From Narthecium ossifragum (lineage: Eukaryota; Streptophyta; Magnoliopsida; Dioscoreales; Nartheciaceae), in NCBI GenBank assembly GCA_963920575.1, contig OY986965.1, forward strand, positions 14,460,290 to 14,524,289: DNA of 64,000 nucleotides, given 5' to 3'. Position numbers and translations under genes: made by a program. The notes under the pieces are model-generated. The model saw only the letters and a program-made list of their open reading frames with translations. It was not told the origin of the DNA and made no database searches. Of the stretch, positions 32,181-44,162 are shown one piece after another (positions within the stretch are counted from its first letter, which is position 1; each line of letters starts with the position of its first letter).

Positions 32181-33834
32181 TGATGAGAATGCATAATGTT
32201 ATATTTTTATCCCTTAATATTTAGTCTCCTATGCTTATTTAGTTCCTAAATACACTCATTATTCTTATATTTTGATTTAGGATGCAATTGAAGTCCTTAA
32301 GTCGAAAAGAAGCTGAAAAGAGTGCTTGGATCAACTTTAAAGATTTATCTGTACCTGCTCATGAAGAACCAGAGGATGTACCATACATGGTTGGAAAGCT
32401 CTTGAATTCTAGATTCTGGAGAATTTTACGGTTCGTGATTCCGAGTTTCCTAGAGGAAGTTACGGCAATTTCAGTACCGATGCGCAGTCTGAATGGCAGA
32501 AAGGAAAATAAGCTGGAAGTCCGAGCGATCCGCCGATCGATCGGACCACGCAAAAACGTGACAGAACATGTGTTTTTCAGCCACAACACATCCGATCGAT
32601 CCCTCCATCGCTCCTATGGGTCCGATCGATCCGACACCAATGGTTCGATCGATCGGACTTGGGAATAAAAGGGTGACAGAACGTATACTTTTTAGAGGAA
32701 CACAGTTCGATCGATCAGACCATCGATCGAACTCGGGAAGAGCCAGAGACGAAGGATTTTTACGAAATCGATCGATCCGACTCCCTTAGTCCGATCGATC
32801 GGGCTCGGGCGTGAATAGAAGTTGAAGATTTTAATGAGACCGATCGATCCAGCATCCAAGGTCCGATCGATCGGACTTTCCCCAGTGAATAAAATCGACG
32901 ATTGTGATCTAATCCGAGAGTGGATACACTTGAGGCTATAAATAGGACTCTTTCTAGGGTTTGGGGGGATTCTTGGACACTTTTGGCTACTCTTTCTCCT
33001 CTTTTATATTTTTTCTAGGTTTTCTTTTGCTTTATGAAATCTTTTGGAGGAATGTTCTTGATGGCCCTGCGTGGCTAAATCTTGATTCTTGGTCGAGGAG
33101 ACTGAAACCTCGGAATCAATGAAACTGTGAGATCTAATTTATTTTTATTGTTCAGTTTATACATGAGTATTGGATGTTCTTCTGAGATTAAATTTTCATG
33201 GTTACCTTGTCTAATTGCTAGGAGGCCTACTAGTTTATTACTCATGGTGATCTACCGCTAGGTTTGATATCAAATCCGGAATTGTTTGATCCCTCTAATC
33301 TGCGAAGCAACTAGGATCTAATAATTTACTGCTGATCAGATCTTGTTAGATCTTAGGAAGAATATTCAACTAGATTAAATGCAACCGCTTGTGCTTTTGT
33401 TGTTTAGCTTCATCGATCTCCCTATTCTTAACGCTGCTACTAGATTAAATCTACAGCGCTTGTCTTAGGTTGTCTAGTACTTAGGGTTGATTAGATCGCT
33501 TGTTTCTAATTAACTATGATCGAGGAGAGCTTCGAATTGAATTCGGACGATGAATATTCATGATATAAATTGATTGATACTTGCATCTATGATCAGTTAT
33601 TGGATTCCGATGGTGGATGTTGACTCAGACCAAGGTTTGTTCTCTTGATTTAACTTGTTCCTTCGCTTTAGATTATTTCTTTACTGTTTTTCCTCACGTT
33701 TAAAACCCCCCATCTTTATTCACTGAGCACAAAACTAGGCTAAACACTCTTCGTAGGATCGACTCGTACTCGCACTACTACATTCATTTTAACGGGTATT
33801 GGTTTTATTTTTGAGTGCCTGCGACAGCACATCA
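32181..33834 (+). repeat. A1 3' LTR
   Basis: 1654 bp, same limits and order of elements as the 5' LTR; palindrome array 32520-32877, TATAAATA at 32937-32944. Differences from the 5' copy are mostly transitions, plus one G in a G-run near 32960. Confidence 0.97.
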
Positions 33835-33839
33835 GTGGC

Positions 33840-35306
33840 CGATGGTGGCCTTTTCGAGCGTTCCTCCTTTTCAACTTCCTCACTTGCATCATCATTTAAG
33901 TCATCAATAACTTCAGCATTAATCTTATTATCAATAATCTTACCTAAACGAAGAATAGTAACTGCGTTGGCTTGCTCTGGTTGGCTTGGAAATCTGCCTG
34001 GAACATGGGCTCGTACAGCATCTGCAAGCTGTCCCACTTGAACTTCCAACTTCTCAATGGATGCTGCAACATTCTTCAATTCGACATCATGCCGAGCAAT
34101 GGCCGAATCTTGTTGTTCCATCCTTGAGTCTATTTTCTGCATAAAAGCCAACATCGTCGCTTCCAAAGACGACTTAACAGGTGGGTTAGACTGATTAGCA
34201 GTCGGCATACTAGCATTAGCAGTATTTTTTCATGAAAAATTCGGATGCTCCCTCCAACCTGGATTGTAAGTATTTGCATAAGGGTCAAATCTAGGTCTCA
34301 GGTTATAAGCATTCATCAAATTAGCTTGTTCTTGCACATATTCAAGAAATTCACTACCAGAAGGACATGAATCAAACCTATGACCAACAACATTGCAAAT
34401 TGAACAAACCTCAACCGGTTTTGGTTGTGTGGACATCATCGCGTCTATCTTCTTGTTAAGGGTTGCAATCTGCCTTGCCATGTCATCATTCTGGTTCAGC
34501 TCATAGATGCCTCTCGCCTTATTCCTCGTATCCCTCTGCTGCGAGTTTGATCCTAGCATCTCATAAATTTCGTACGCCTCTGGTGGTGTCCTTTTGAACA
34601 TCGCTCCACCTGCAGCATTATCTGTCATGGTCTGACAAGAAAGATTTAGTCCATCATAAAAATATTGCATCTGATTTTCTAAGGAATAGTTATGATGTGG
34701 ACATTGCATCAAAAGCATCTTAAATCTATCCCATGCTTCATGGAATGGTTCTCCATCAGATTGCTGAAAATTTGGAATTTGCCTTCTCAAGTTAGTAGTC
34801 ATGGCATGAGAATAAAATTTACTAACAAACTTGTTATAAATTGCATCCCAAGTAGTGAGTGATCCAGGAGGCAACGACATCAACCATCTCTTCGCTTTAT
34901 CCTTCAAGGTGTAAGGAAAACATCGCATCCTCAATTGATCTTCAGTGATGCCACCTAGAGGAAAAGTCTGAATAGTAGCATAATAATCTTTCACAAAAGT
35001 TAGTGCATCCTCAGAAGGTAAACCATGAAATTCAGGAAGCATAGAAAAATGTAGATTTTTAAGTTCATAATTTCTAGCCTCTGCAGGTAACGCAATGCAC
35101 GAAGGTGAGGTAGAAATAGTAGGCCTTGCGTACTCCTCCAAAGGACGTAAATTGTTATTAAGCGCCATCTCCTCTTGTTCCTCCTCTTGAACTCCTAGAT
35201 CTGATGTGGACAGGCTGTCTTTGTTAGATCTTTTCTTCCAACCAATTTGATCTACTTTATCGTTCAAGGGCAACAACTTTTCTTTCCGTGATCGGCGACC
35301 TTGCAT
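33840..35306 (-). pseudogene. gag: A2 gag, one in-frame stop, cut by the A1 insertion
   Basis: Capsid-type polyprotein read on the minus strand from ATG at 35304-35306. After an acidic/basic N-terminus come LPEFHGLPSEDALTFVKDYY, LKDKAKRWLMSLPPGS, FVSKFYSHAMTTNLRRQI and FHEAWDRFKMLLMQCPHHNY, then the zinc knuckle CSICNVVGHRFDSC (about 34369-34410) and DPYANTYNPGWREHPNFS. The next codon is TGA (34230-34232); the same frame continues through 34208 (MPTANQSNPP...) to the A1 junction. The motif normally has Trp here, so a TGG to TGA change is likely. The downstream part contains a heptad-like helix (EKLEVQVGQLADAV). Homologous in layout to A1 gag but clearly diverged. Confidence 0.9.
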
Positions 35307-35331
35307 TCACTACAAATAAACTCTAATCAAA

Positions 35332-35349
35332 TCCCCGGCAACGGCGTCA
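35332..35349 (-). other. A2 primer-binding site, tRNA-Asp (one mismatch)
   Basis: TCCCCGGCAACGGCGTCA on the plus strand, i.e. the complement of tRNA-Asp with one change (GCGCCA to GCGTCA), 6 bp from the 5' LTR. Confidence 0.9.
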
Positions 35350-35355
35350 AAAACT

Positions 35356-36959
35356 TGATGAATAAATTTTATATCTCGCAAGTATACGAATCGGTGCAAT
35401 CAGTATAGTAGCAAGACGAGTATCGTACCCACAGAGATTTGTAGAGATTATTAGAGTAAAACGCTAAAGAACAGAAAAGAAAGAAAATAAGGAAGGGAAA
35501 ATAAGAGATATGTGGTATTGAGAATAGAAGATCTAATAACAAAATAAGAAAACGATAGAAATATGATGGATGAATACTAAGGTTCCGATTTCACCATAAC
35601 ATCCTCATTCTACGCATTGAATCAATCAAGATCTCAGTTTAATTCCAAGGGCTCGTTCTTCCGGTATGATGATCCGTTCGGCCGCGGTCTTCACCAAGTA
35701 CCCTCAATTAACCCTAGCTAATGAACCCATAACTAAGTGTTAACCAAGAATCCATTAAGCTCTGAAGAACAATCATGAACCAAGAATACTCTTAGCTTGA
35801 ACCCGGCCTCGACATAAACTCATTCATTCATAGATCCTGCAAGATTAGGGAATGAACCCTCGCCCAATCTCACATAACACAATCTATAATACTTCTATTG
35901 GCCAGATAAAGGTATTTAAGATCTCAGTTATAATAATGAATGAAACAAGGAAAATAAACTGATTAAAATAATCATGATCCAATAACATATAATGATTCAG
36001 TTAGGGCTACATCGGTACCTTAGAAAAGAAACTAGCCACTCATGTTCACCATGAGGGCAACAAAACTAATGAAGAAATAAAGAAGAAATAAGAAAAGAAA
36101 ACCAAGCCTGGAACCCTTCTCCTCGCCTCCAAACGCTGCCAAAAAGTCCTCCAAAAGTTCCCTTTTGATAACCCTAAGTATCCTATTTATAGGCCTAAAC
36201 TCGGGTTAAATCAAAACCGTTGATTTAATTCACTGGGAACGTCCGATCGATCCTCCTCGGGATGTTGGATCGATCGGTCTCATTGAAATCTCCAACTTCT
36301 ATTTACGCCCGAGTCCGATCGATGGACGGATCGATCGAACTCTACTCCTCTAAAAAGCATATGTTCTGTCAACCTTTAATTCCCAAGTCCGATCGATCGG
36401 ATTATGAGTGTTGGATCGATCGGTTGAGTAAAAATCAGATGTTTTTGGCTTTTTTCGAGTCCGATCGATCGGACCATTGGTGTCGGATCGATCGGACCCC
36501 TTAGGAGGGATGGAGAGATCGATCGGACTTCGATCAGCCAAAAGAAATAGGTTCTGTCACGTTTTTGCGTAGTCCGATCGATCGGCGGATCGCTCGGACT
36601 TCCAACTTATTTACTGTGCTGCCATTCAGACTGCGCCATCGGTACTAAAATTGCCGTAACTTCCTCTAGAAAACTCGGAATCACGAACCGTAAAATTCTC
36701 CAGAATCTAGACTTCAAGAGCTTTCCAACCATATATGGCACATAATCTGATTCTTCATGAGCAGGTACAGATTAATCTTTAAAATTGATCCATGCACTCT
36801 TTTCAGCTTCTTTTAGCTCCAATTTCCTGCATTTTCCAAACAACCATGTGAAGCAACATATAGATATAAAAATAGTAATAAAGATGCTGATTAAGGATAA
36901 TAATCTAGCAATTGAGATGGTTATAAGGTTGTTCAGAATGCACTTTCATGCACTCATCA
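35356..36959 (-). repeat. A2 5' LTR (right copy)
   Basis: 1604 bp. TATA box on the minus strand at 36184-36191; palindrome array about 36241-36600; shared U3 module about 36630-36830. It is 23 bp longer than its partner, exactly one palindrome-plus-spacer unit (36399-36421). Confidence 0.95.
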
Positions 36960-36964
36960 CCGGC

Positions 36965-37380
36965 CCAGGTGGCTTCGGGGAAGGACGCCGATCCTTCTGG
37001 ATGTCTTGCCGAGGTCCGAGGGGGTGGGGAACAGCGGTATCGGGTGGTGGAGGTCCGCGTCCTTGTCAGGTGTAGTCGCCGGAGCTGGAGGAGAGGACGG
37101 GTGAGGCCTGGACCGCTTAGGAAGGCGACGGGGAAGGTCGCCTAAGCTCATGGGGCGGGTTTTCCGTGAAAGGGCGGCCGGGCGACGAACGTCGGTAGAG
37201 GGATGGGGACGGCTCGATCTTCAGCCATTCCGAGCCAAGACGATGGCGAAGACGGCTCAGAGTGAGCCGATCGCAATGGAGGGGGTGAGCCGCGGCTCGA
37301 GCCAATCCGGGTGGAGAGAGAAAATTCCAGGGAAATTTTGGAAAAATAGTAAAAAATCCAAAAAAATCATGGGAAGGTAG
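36965..37380 (-). other. C5 internal GC-rich stretch
   Basis: Continuation of 19244-19850. In minus orientation the gag frame below runs into this stretch without any recognisable domain. An A-rich low-complexity stretch lies at about 37318-37370. No gene supported. Confidence 0.4.
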
Positions 37381-38053
37381 GATGAAGGTTTTACCCGGGT
37401 CTGGCGGAGGTAATGGAGGTTGCAACAGCAAGGGCTTTGGTTTGATCTGAGAATCGGATGATTGTTGCTCATCGGTCTCGATCTGCTTGCACCGATGATT
37501 AGGAATGTACCTCTCATCACAATAGTAGCACAAACCTCTGATCCTCTTCTGTTCGAACTCATCCGGAGGTAACTTGCCAGATTTGGCTTTGGCTGGTCCA
37601 AATGGTTGTGCAGAAATCCTGCTCTTGAAGAAGTGCTTTGGTACCTTGAACAGCTTCCGTAGTTCGTTTCCAAAATCTGCCTCTTCTGGTTCTTCTCCTT
37701 TACTGATCGTTGACGTCTCATTCGGAGTAGGACTCGGGGTCACAACCATAGTTGTAATCTGAGTCGTAATTGCAGTTGTACTCAGAGTTGCAATTGTGGT
37801 TGCTCTCGGAGTCGCAATAGGAGTTGCAGTCGGAGTCCTAATTCGAGTTGGCGGGGTCAGATTCCGTTATCTGGATTGCAACTGGAGTAGGGGTCTGGCT
37901 CGAAACCTGAATCCTTGTAGGACTTGTTTGAGTCACAGTTGACCATCTACTGGTGATCTGCTCTAATTTTCTGCTATCATGTTCCATCTTGGTTAAACAT
38001 AGTTTCAACTGGGCCTGCAGAATCTTGAATTGCTGCTCTAAACTCTCCTGGGG
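37381..38053 (-). pseudogene. gag: C5 gag remnant
   Basis: Starts with ATG at 40396-40398 beyond the nested C4 LTR (MHGV), continues after the TACTC junction at 38053 with PQESLEQQFKILQAQLKLCL, a coiled-coil-like segment, and reaches a stop near 37838. A second frame carries EPEEADFGNELRKLFKVPKHFFKSR, a basic stretch and the CCHC motif CYYCDERYIPNHRC (about 37485-37535, C-x2-C-x7-H-x-C), a form common in plant chromovirus-type gag. Between them lies a run of degenerate 15-base repeats (about 37740-37860). Most of the capsid region is missing, so it is a broken, shortened gag. No pol follows. Confidence 0.75.
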
Positions 38054-38058
38054 TACTC

Positions 38059-40386
38059 TGTCGTGCCCCGACCCGCGAAAGCCCAACTGGGCCGGACGAC
38101 GCGAACCGGAACCTAACAAAACGCGGAAATTAGCTGGCGAGGGTTCCCTCTAACCTATTGGTGTCCCTAACAATTCGCCAAAAGCACCCTCAATTAAAAG
38201 ACATTAATTTAATGAAACCTCGAATCACAGATTACAAACCCAAAAAGATTTAATATACATATTCTCGGAGAGGGAAAGATTCAAATACAACATTACTCCC
38301 GTAGGAGACTATCTAACATAGGGTAAAAGCAGTAAATGATCACCACCTCTCAAACTCCACCTGGCGCCGCCGCACCGCCGACCAACTGCCCGGTAGGGGC
38401 CACAGAAGAAGAATTGACGCCTGCACCTGCAAAACGCAGCCCGGGTAGGAGTGACCACTAAGCTCAGTAGGGTTCTACACTACGACACACAGAAGGAAGA
38501 GGGAAACGCAACAGTGTCTCCCTCAAGTAGGACCTGGGTGTATACAGGGGTCCCAAAACCCCACCGCGTGTCCCTGAGGCCCAGGAGCAACGCTCAGTAA
38601 GTAGGAACAAACACTGCTGACTCACATGCAGGAACTCGACACTGCAGGCGGGAAAAGGCACCGCTAAGTAGACCACCCCTCTACTCAAGAGTCAACACAG
38701 TGGAACACCGGCTACACCTCAGCATCCGACTCGAGGCCGACACGACCTCTATAATCATCAACCAACCAGTGTACCAGTCATCTAAGCCTATCATCGAGTT
38801 TGACTGGACACTACAATTCAAACCGGGTCTAAACTACCCAACCCCGGTCCTAGGGCTAAATCCGAGCTTCCAGCCTCGGGACGGCGACCCACAGATCACC
38901 CACGCCCTAACCAATGCAACTAATGCACAACAGAGAATGCATGCTATGAACATACACAGGTAAAAAGACAAGCATGCAACAGTATGACAAAACATCATAT
39001 AAGTCCGACTAGATCGCTGCAGCGGTACTACCAACCGTTGCCAGCCGATCCGCAGCGGTCCTGGCATTACGATGGTACCACGACCGTCAACCTCGGACTC
39101 CTGCAACGGGAAGCAACCCAGAAAACCGCTCATGAACAGTAAAATATAATATTATATGTTCGAGCATATAATATTATATACAACACCAAAAGTTCTCTAC
39201 ATGGCAGCTAGTTGACCCCGTCGATCCGAGGTCCAAACGAAGTCGGATTCAAGATCCAACTTAGACGCCAGTAGATCTATATGCCGGGATCAACATATCC
39301 AAAATCTAGAAACATCCAACGGCTAGATTAATGGGAAAACACTAATCAAAACCACTAATCAAACTAACTTACCAACTCTTTGCTGCAACGCAGCCCGCCA
39401 GTAGATTCAAAGATCTACAACTCTTATGTTCATCCTAACCCAAGATCATGCACGTACTGCCCGAAAAACTTGCCGCAAGCCGACTGTTCTTCAAGAACAG
39501 CCGAAACCGGAAAATCCGAGATTAATCATGCATAAATCCTACTAAAATCTCAACCAAAGTTCATGAAACTTATAACATAAATTATACTAAGCAACATGCA
39601 TCTAAAAACATGAAGATCAACCAGATCCAACGGATAGATTAGGAGAAACCCATTAAACAATACATGTAGGTAGAACACCTACCGAACTGCGCTAAACCTT
39701 GGCTGATTCCCCATGAACTGGTCACCAACGCAGCTCCAAACCACTTCAGGGATCTTCCTCTCGTTGCCACGGATCCAACGAGCTTTGGAACACCCAAAAC
39801 GGTGGCCGGAGGAGAGAGAACGGAGGAGAAGAAGATGACTGCCGGAAACAGGGGAAGAAAACAGAGCCGCGGGAGAAGAAGAAAGAAGGAAGAAGAAAGA
39901 AGAAGAAGGAGGAGGAGAAGAGGAAGAAAACGAGGGCAAAGGGGAAGGGGAAAGCCGGGGAAAGAGGATAAAGAAGAAAGGTGGGGAGGGAAAGTCCTCC
40001 TCTTCTGACAAGAGAGAGCGACGGCCGGTGGCTGTCCTCGCGAAAGAAAAAGCCACCGACTCGCTCACGAGTTCAATCGATCGCTCCAATGAGCGATCGA
40101 TCGCTCGCGGGCCGCCAGCAGCCCAAAAACGGGCTGCTGCGCGCCCGAGTTGGGATCTTCCGATCCCGGATCCTCCTAACCATTCTACTCAAGCACTAAC
40201 ACAAACAAGGTCAGTGTGTGCACACGCGGGTGTGAAACAAACCAACAAGGCACAATTTACCAAATTGCCCTTGCGGTCCAAGAAACAATACGATCCACCG
40301 GATCGCGCGCTCGACACGAAACAAACAAACGAGCCACGGGTCCGACCCAGCCGGTCGACCCAGGAGTAGAGGGACAGGTCCTCATA
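38059..40386 (-). repeat. C4 solo LTR (minus) with target-site duplication
   Basis: TGTCGTGCCCCGACC at the left and GACAGGTCCTCATA at the right (terminal CA changed to TA on the plus strand), with exact TACTC on both sides (38054-38058, 40387-40391). 2328 bp, uninterrupted, so it serves as the reference C4 LTR for the split copies. A GC/GA-rich cassette lies at 39800-40010 and a short palindrome group at 40076-40110. It interrupts the C5 gag four codons after its start. Confidence 0.95.
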
Positions 40387-40447
40387 TACTCCGTGCATGG
40401 TGGCGTAGTTTCTGGAAGGTTCTGGACCACACAGTCGAAGGAACGGA

Positions 40448-40459
40448 GCTCTGATACCA
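40448..40459 (-). other. C5 primer-binding site, initiator tRNA-Met
   Basis: GCTCTGATACCA on the plus strand, i.e. TGGTATCAGAGC in element orientation, the common plant tRNA-iMet primer site, 3 bp from the LTR edge. It fixes the C5 orientation. Confidence 0.93.
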
Positions 40460-40462
40460 ACT

Positions 40463-41742
40463 TGATACGAGCGGTTTACTCGTAATCCTCTCATATCGGG
40501 TCTCTACTTCTCCAATTGATCAGAACTGAGTCTGATCAGGCTTGATTGAGTCCAATTGGCTGATCTGGCTAGCTGGATCAAATCTGGCTCAAGGAATTGG
40601 ATCAGGCTTGACTTGATTGGGCTAAGTGGCTTGGTTAAACCGGTTACTGTTGGCTGAGTTGGTCAAGGGTTGGCTGGGAAGATCCGACGGCTGGAGGATC
40701 GCCGGAAGTGGATCGCCGGCATAGGGACGTCGGCGGCGGTCGGGACCTTGGAAGGAAAGGTCGTCGGACGGTGGGGAAGAGATCCATAAGAGTGGATTGG
40801 TCGGAGGATGGCTAGATCGACAGGATCTAGGATGTCAACGACGGTTGGTTTCGGTTGACCAGCGTCAGGGACGACGGGGAGCTTAGTGGGGGGCCGGGAA
40901 CGGTCAGGGAAGGTCAGGATCTGGTCTACGGAGGCCGGGGAAGGGTTTTAGGATGGTTTAGGGGTGAGATTAGGGTCGGACAGGGGTTGACGGCGGCAGC
41001 TGTGAAGTGGGGAGTGACTGGGAAGGCACCGGAGACGGCGAGGGCTTGCGGGGATGGGTTGCTTGGGGTCGTGGGCTACAGGGGAGGTTGAAGGTGGCCT
41101 TTGGAGGTGACGGGGTTGGGCAGAGAGGCTTGTCGGAGGGATGCCGGCGGTGATGGCGGACTCAGGCACGGGAGAGAAGAGAGGAGAGGGAGACGATGAT
41201 GTGGCAGGTGTCGGAGAGAGAGAGTGCTGACGTGGCACTGACATGGAGGAGAGAGAAAGTGGCGGGGAGAGAGGAATATCGGTGGACGCGGTGCCGTCTG
41301 CGGAGAAGGTGACCAGCGGGGAAGAAGGTGGATCAATGATGGATTATCTGGTGGAAACTACATTACTTCTACTCCTATGATATTCTACTAATTACTCTAC
41401 TCTTATTATTCATCACAATTCTCTTCATGACCTATTGCAAACTACTAAGGTCCTTTTATAGAGGCCTTGACTGAGTCCCAATCCAACTATAAAACCCCCT
41501 TACTTAATTAACAAGTAATAAGGTCAAACTCAACTTACTAACTCAAATGGACTCTTAATTAATTCCTAACAATCAAATATCAACTAGGACTCAATTAAAT
41601 ATAAAAAGACTAATAATAAATCATAATTAAATACTCTTGTTTGAATTAGAGAAGACCAAGTCAAACTAGGAAAGATGCTAAACCAGTTTAGGTCCTCTTC
41701 TGGGCGCGGGTCGAGTTGGTCGAGTCGGATCGACTCGTATCA
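40463..41742 (-). repeat. C5 5' LTR
   Basis: 1280 bp bounded by the 9-bp inverted ends TGATACGAG / CTCGTATCA. TATA box TATAAAAG on the minus strand at 41453-41460, about 280 bp from the LTR start. The middle (40850-41330) is GC-rich with long overlapping frames on both strands and no motif. Confidence 0.9.
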
Positions 41743-44162
41743 GATCACCACTGCTCAAACTCCGCCAGGCGCCGCCGCACCGCCAACCAACTGCCCGGTA
41801 GGGGCTACCGAAGAGAAGCTAACGCATGCACCTGCAAAACGCAGCCCGGGTAGGAATGAACAACTAAACTCAGCATGGAAACTACACTACGACTCACAGA
41901 AGGAAGAGGGAAACGCAATAGTGTCACCCTCTAGCAAGGTTTGGGTGTACACAGGGGTCCCATAACCCCACCGGTGTCTCTAGGTATCCAACCATGGTCA
42001 CCCTAACGAACTGAGCCCATCCCGAAAATACCTAGTATAGCAGGAAGAAGATACTACTGGGCGGAAAGACATCCCCGCCGAGTAGGCACACCCTCTAGCT
42101 ACCTAAGAGGCAAGAAAACCGGACACTGGCTACACCCTAAAACCAGTCTCGAGGCCATCACGACCTCGAAATCATCAATCAACAAGTGTTCTAGTCATTT
42201 AGGCCTATCATCAAAATTGACTGAACACAACCATTCAAACCTGGACCAAGCTACCAAACCCCCGTACTAAAGCTAAATCCGAGGTTCCAAGCCTCGGGAC
42301 TGTGTGTGAGGGCCCGTCCCTCCGACCTGGCTCGACCGCGTAGGTCGAGGGTCGTTTTCCTTTGGGTTTAATTCCGTGTCGAGTACGATCGGGCGATCGT
42401 ATGGTGGTTTTTAGCCCCAGGGGCATTTTGGTAAATATGCCCCCTGGTGGTCGGTTTCAGACCCCCGTTGCACACACGGCCTTGGATTGATGTATGTGTT
42501 TGATTAGAATCTTAAGGGCAAGTTCGATCGGAAGATCAGAGCTCGATCGGGAAAGATCGAATCGGACGGCCGAGATCGGTTTGGATCTCTATATATAGCC
42601 TGTCCCTTTCTCCCTCTTTTCTCTTCTCCTATCACTTTATCTTTCTCTTTCTCTCTCCTTCGACTGAGCTAGGGCTTTGAGACGCGAGCTTCGAGGAGCG
42701 GATCTTGGCGGGTTGACTGGTTGGACGCGTGGAGGAGATGCCCTACTTGCTCAAGTAGATGTTTCTACCTCGATCTTGTGATCGGGTTCTCCTAGGATAG
42801 GTTTATTATGCTTTCACTGTAGGAATACTTGTTAGAATGTTATGTAACTTGTAGCATATGTATTATGGCTTGCTTCTAGTATTCCTACCGTGAGATTTTC
42901 TTATTTTATCGGCTGATTTCCGTATTATCGCCATTTTATTGGTTTTCGGCCATTTTAACCTAGATTGGAGATTTAACCATCAAAATCATATTTTCTTCGC
43001 ACCAATAGCTTCCCCACCATCTTTTATGCATGCCTGCAAAGTTTCATTGATTTCCAACTTGATTTGATCATTGAAATCTAAGAAATTGAATTTCCGACAC
43101 TGTTCTAAGGAACTGTGCAATAGGCCAGACGGTCGACCGTTGGATCGACCGTCAAGCGTTGATACGCTTTTTCTTGGCCTCATAGTCGACCGTCGGATCG
43201 ACCGTGACATCAAACGTGGCCTCACGGTCGACCGTTGGATCGACCGTCAGGCGCTGTTGCGTTTTTGGACTCCCAGTGTCGATGCTCGGATCGACCGCGA
43301 GTCCTTCCCCTTTTTCCACTTTGCCTCACGGTCGACTGTCGGATCGACCGTCGGATCGACTGTCAGGCTCAGTCTCGTTTTTGGTTTCCCAGGGTCGATG
43401 TACCGATCGACCGTCGCCCTTGTGTTTTTCCTAATTTTAGTCTCACGATCGACCGTCGGATCGACCGTGACATCGACCGTGGCCTCACGGTCGACCGCCG
43501 GATAGACCGTCGCATCGACCGCGAGCCCTTGAACACTGTTTTCTGGGTTTTCTTGAATGGCTTTCATTTGTGATAGATACTTAAGCTTGTTGGGAAGCTT
43601 ATACTCTGCTTTCATGGAGTTTTAAGGGATTTCTATCGAGATTGAGAATTGAATCGCGTACTTACCCTTTTTTGGCGAATTTGTTGTTTACTTGCATTTA
43701 AATACTTGGTTGGTTAGTAGTTAAATGCTAAATTGGTTGCCTAGCCATTAGCTAGCTATGAGTGCTAGCTAATGTGGAATTGTGGAACCTTAGCCTGTTG
43801 CCGGCGAGCGCCGAGTGCTATTGTATATGTGTTGAACCTATAACTGATGTTGTGGCATATAGAGACATCTAAGATAGATGTTTGTATAGGTTCATGCATT
43901 GTATGCATTAGAGGCATGTCAGGTTAGGCGGGCGATGGGTTGATCGCCGATCCGAGGTTCTCGGGTAGCTCGGATCTAGCCTTAGGACTGCGGCTAGGTA
44001 GTCAGGATTAGGGCGTGATTGTTTAATCAGAATCTCATATTTTGAGGATGTGCGATAGTTAGCTATGATCTTGCTTGAGGTTTAGAGGTCGTGGTGTCTT
44101 TCCAAGGCCGAGTACTAAGGATGGTTGTCGATTTCCCTGACATGGTCCCCAGGCAGTGGTTT

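Larger units (their letters stand above)
23560..33834 (+). mobile_element. A1 element: full-length Athila-like Ty3/gypsy retrotransposon
   Basis: 10,275 bp, flanked by an exact GTGGC duplication (23555-23559, 33835-33839). LTRs 23560-25214 and 32181-33834, primer site 25220-25237, gag-pol 25353-30742, 3' UTR 30743-32160, polypurine tract directly before the 3' LTR. By eye I count about two dozen differences between the LTRs (about 1.4 per cent). With a commonly used grass rate of 1.3e-8 per site per year this would be about half a million years; the rate for this species is unknown. The element is complete but inactivated by one frameshift and one stop. There is no env-like ORF in the 3' UTR. 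It sits in the gag of the A2 element, in opposite orientation. Confidence 0.97.
19851..36959 (-). mobile_element. A2 element: gag-protease only, non-autonomous Athila-like retrotransposon
   Basis: Flanked by an exact CCGGC duplication (19846-19850, 36960-36964). In minus orientation: 5' LTR 35356-36959, tRNA-Asp primer site 35332-35349, gag from 35306, protease region ending at 22630, 3' UTR 22629-21432 with polypurine tract, 3' LTR 19851-21431. Without the nested A1 copy (23560-33834 plus 5 bp) it is about 6.8 kb. RT, RNase H and integrase are completely absent: the frame ends just after the protease and the usual post-pol block (GCGCTGGGTGGGAGGCAACC, near 22570-22590) follows at once. This layout corresponds to what is called TR-GAG. 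The LTRs differ by roughly 19 substitutions that I counted by eye, plus one 23-bp unit, so insertion is fairly recent. Confidence 0.92.
15342..41742 (-). mobile_element. C5 LTR retrotransposon, internally deleted, with three nested insertions
   Basis: Both outer ends are TGATACGAG / CTCGTATCA and are flanked by an exact GATCA duplication (15337-15341 and 41743-41747). In minus orientation the order is 5' LTR (40463-41742), iMet primer site (40448-40459), gag remnant (40398 leftwards, continuing 38053-37380), a GC-rich non-coding stretch (37380-36965 and 19850-19244), about 240 bp of unassigned sequence (15972-15731) and a shortened 3' LTR (15342-15730). No protease, RT, RNase H or integrase is found. 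Insertions inside it: C4 LTR 15973-19238, A2 element 19851-36959, C4 LTR 38059-40386. Lineage beyond Ty3/gypsy is uncertain; the gag CCHC motif looks chromovirus-like. Confidence 0.85.
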
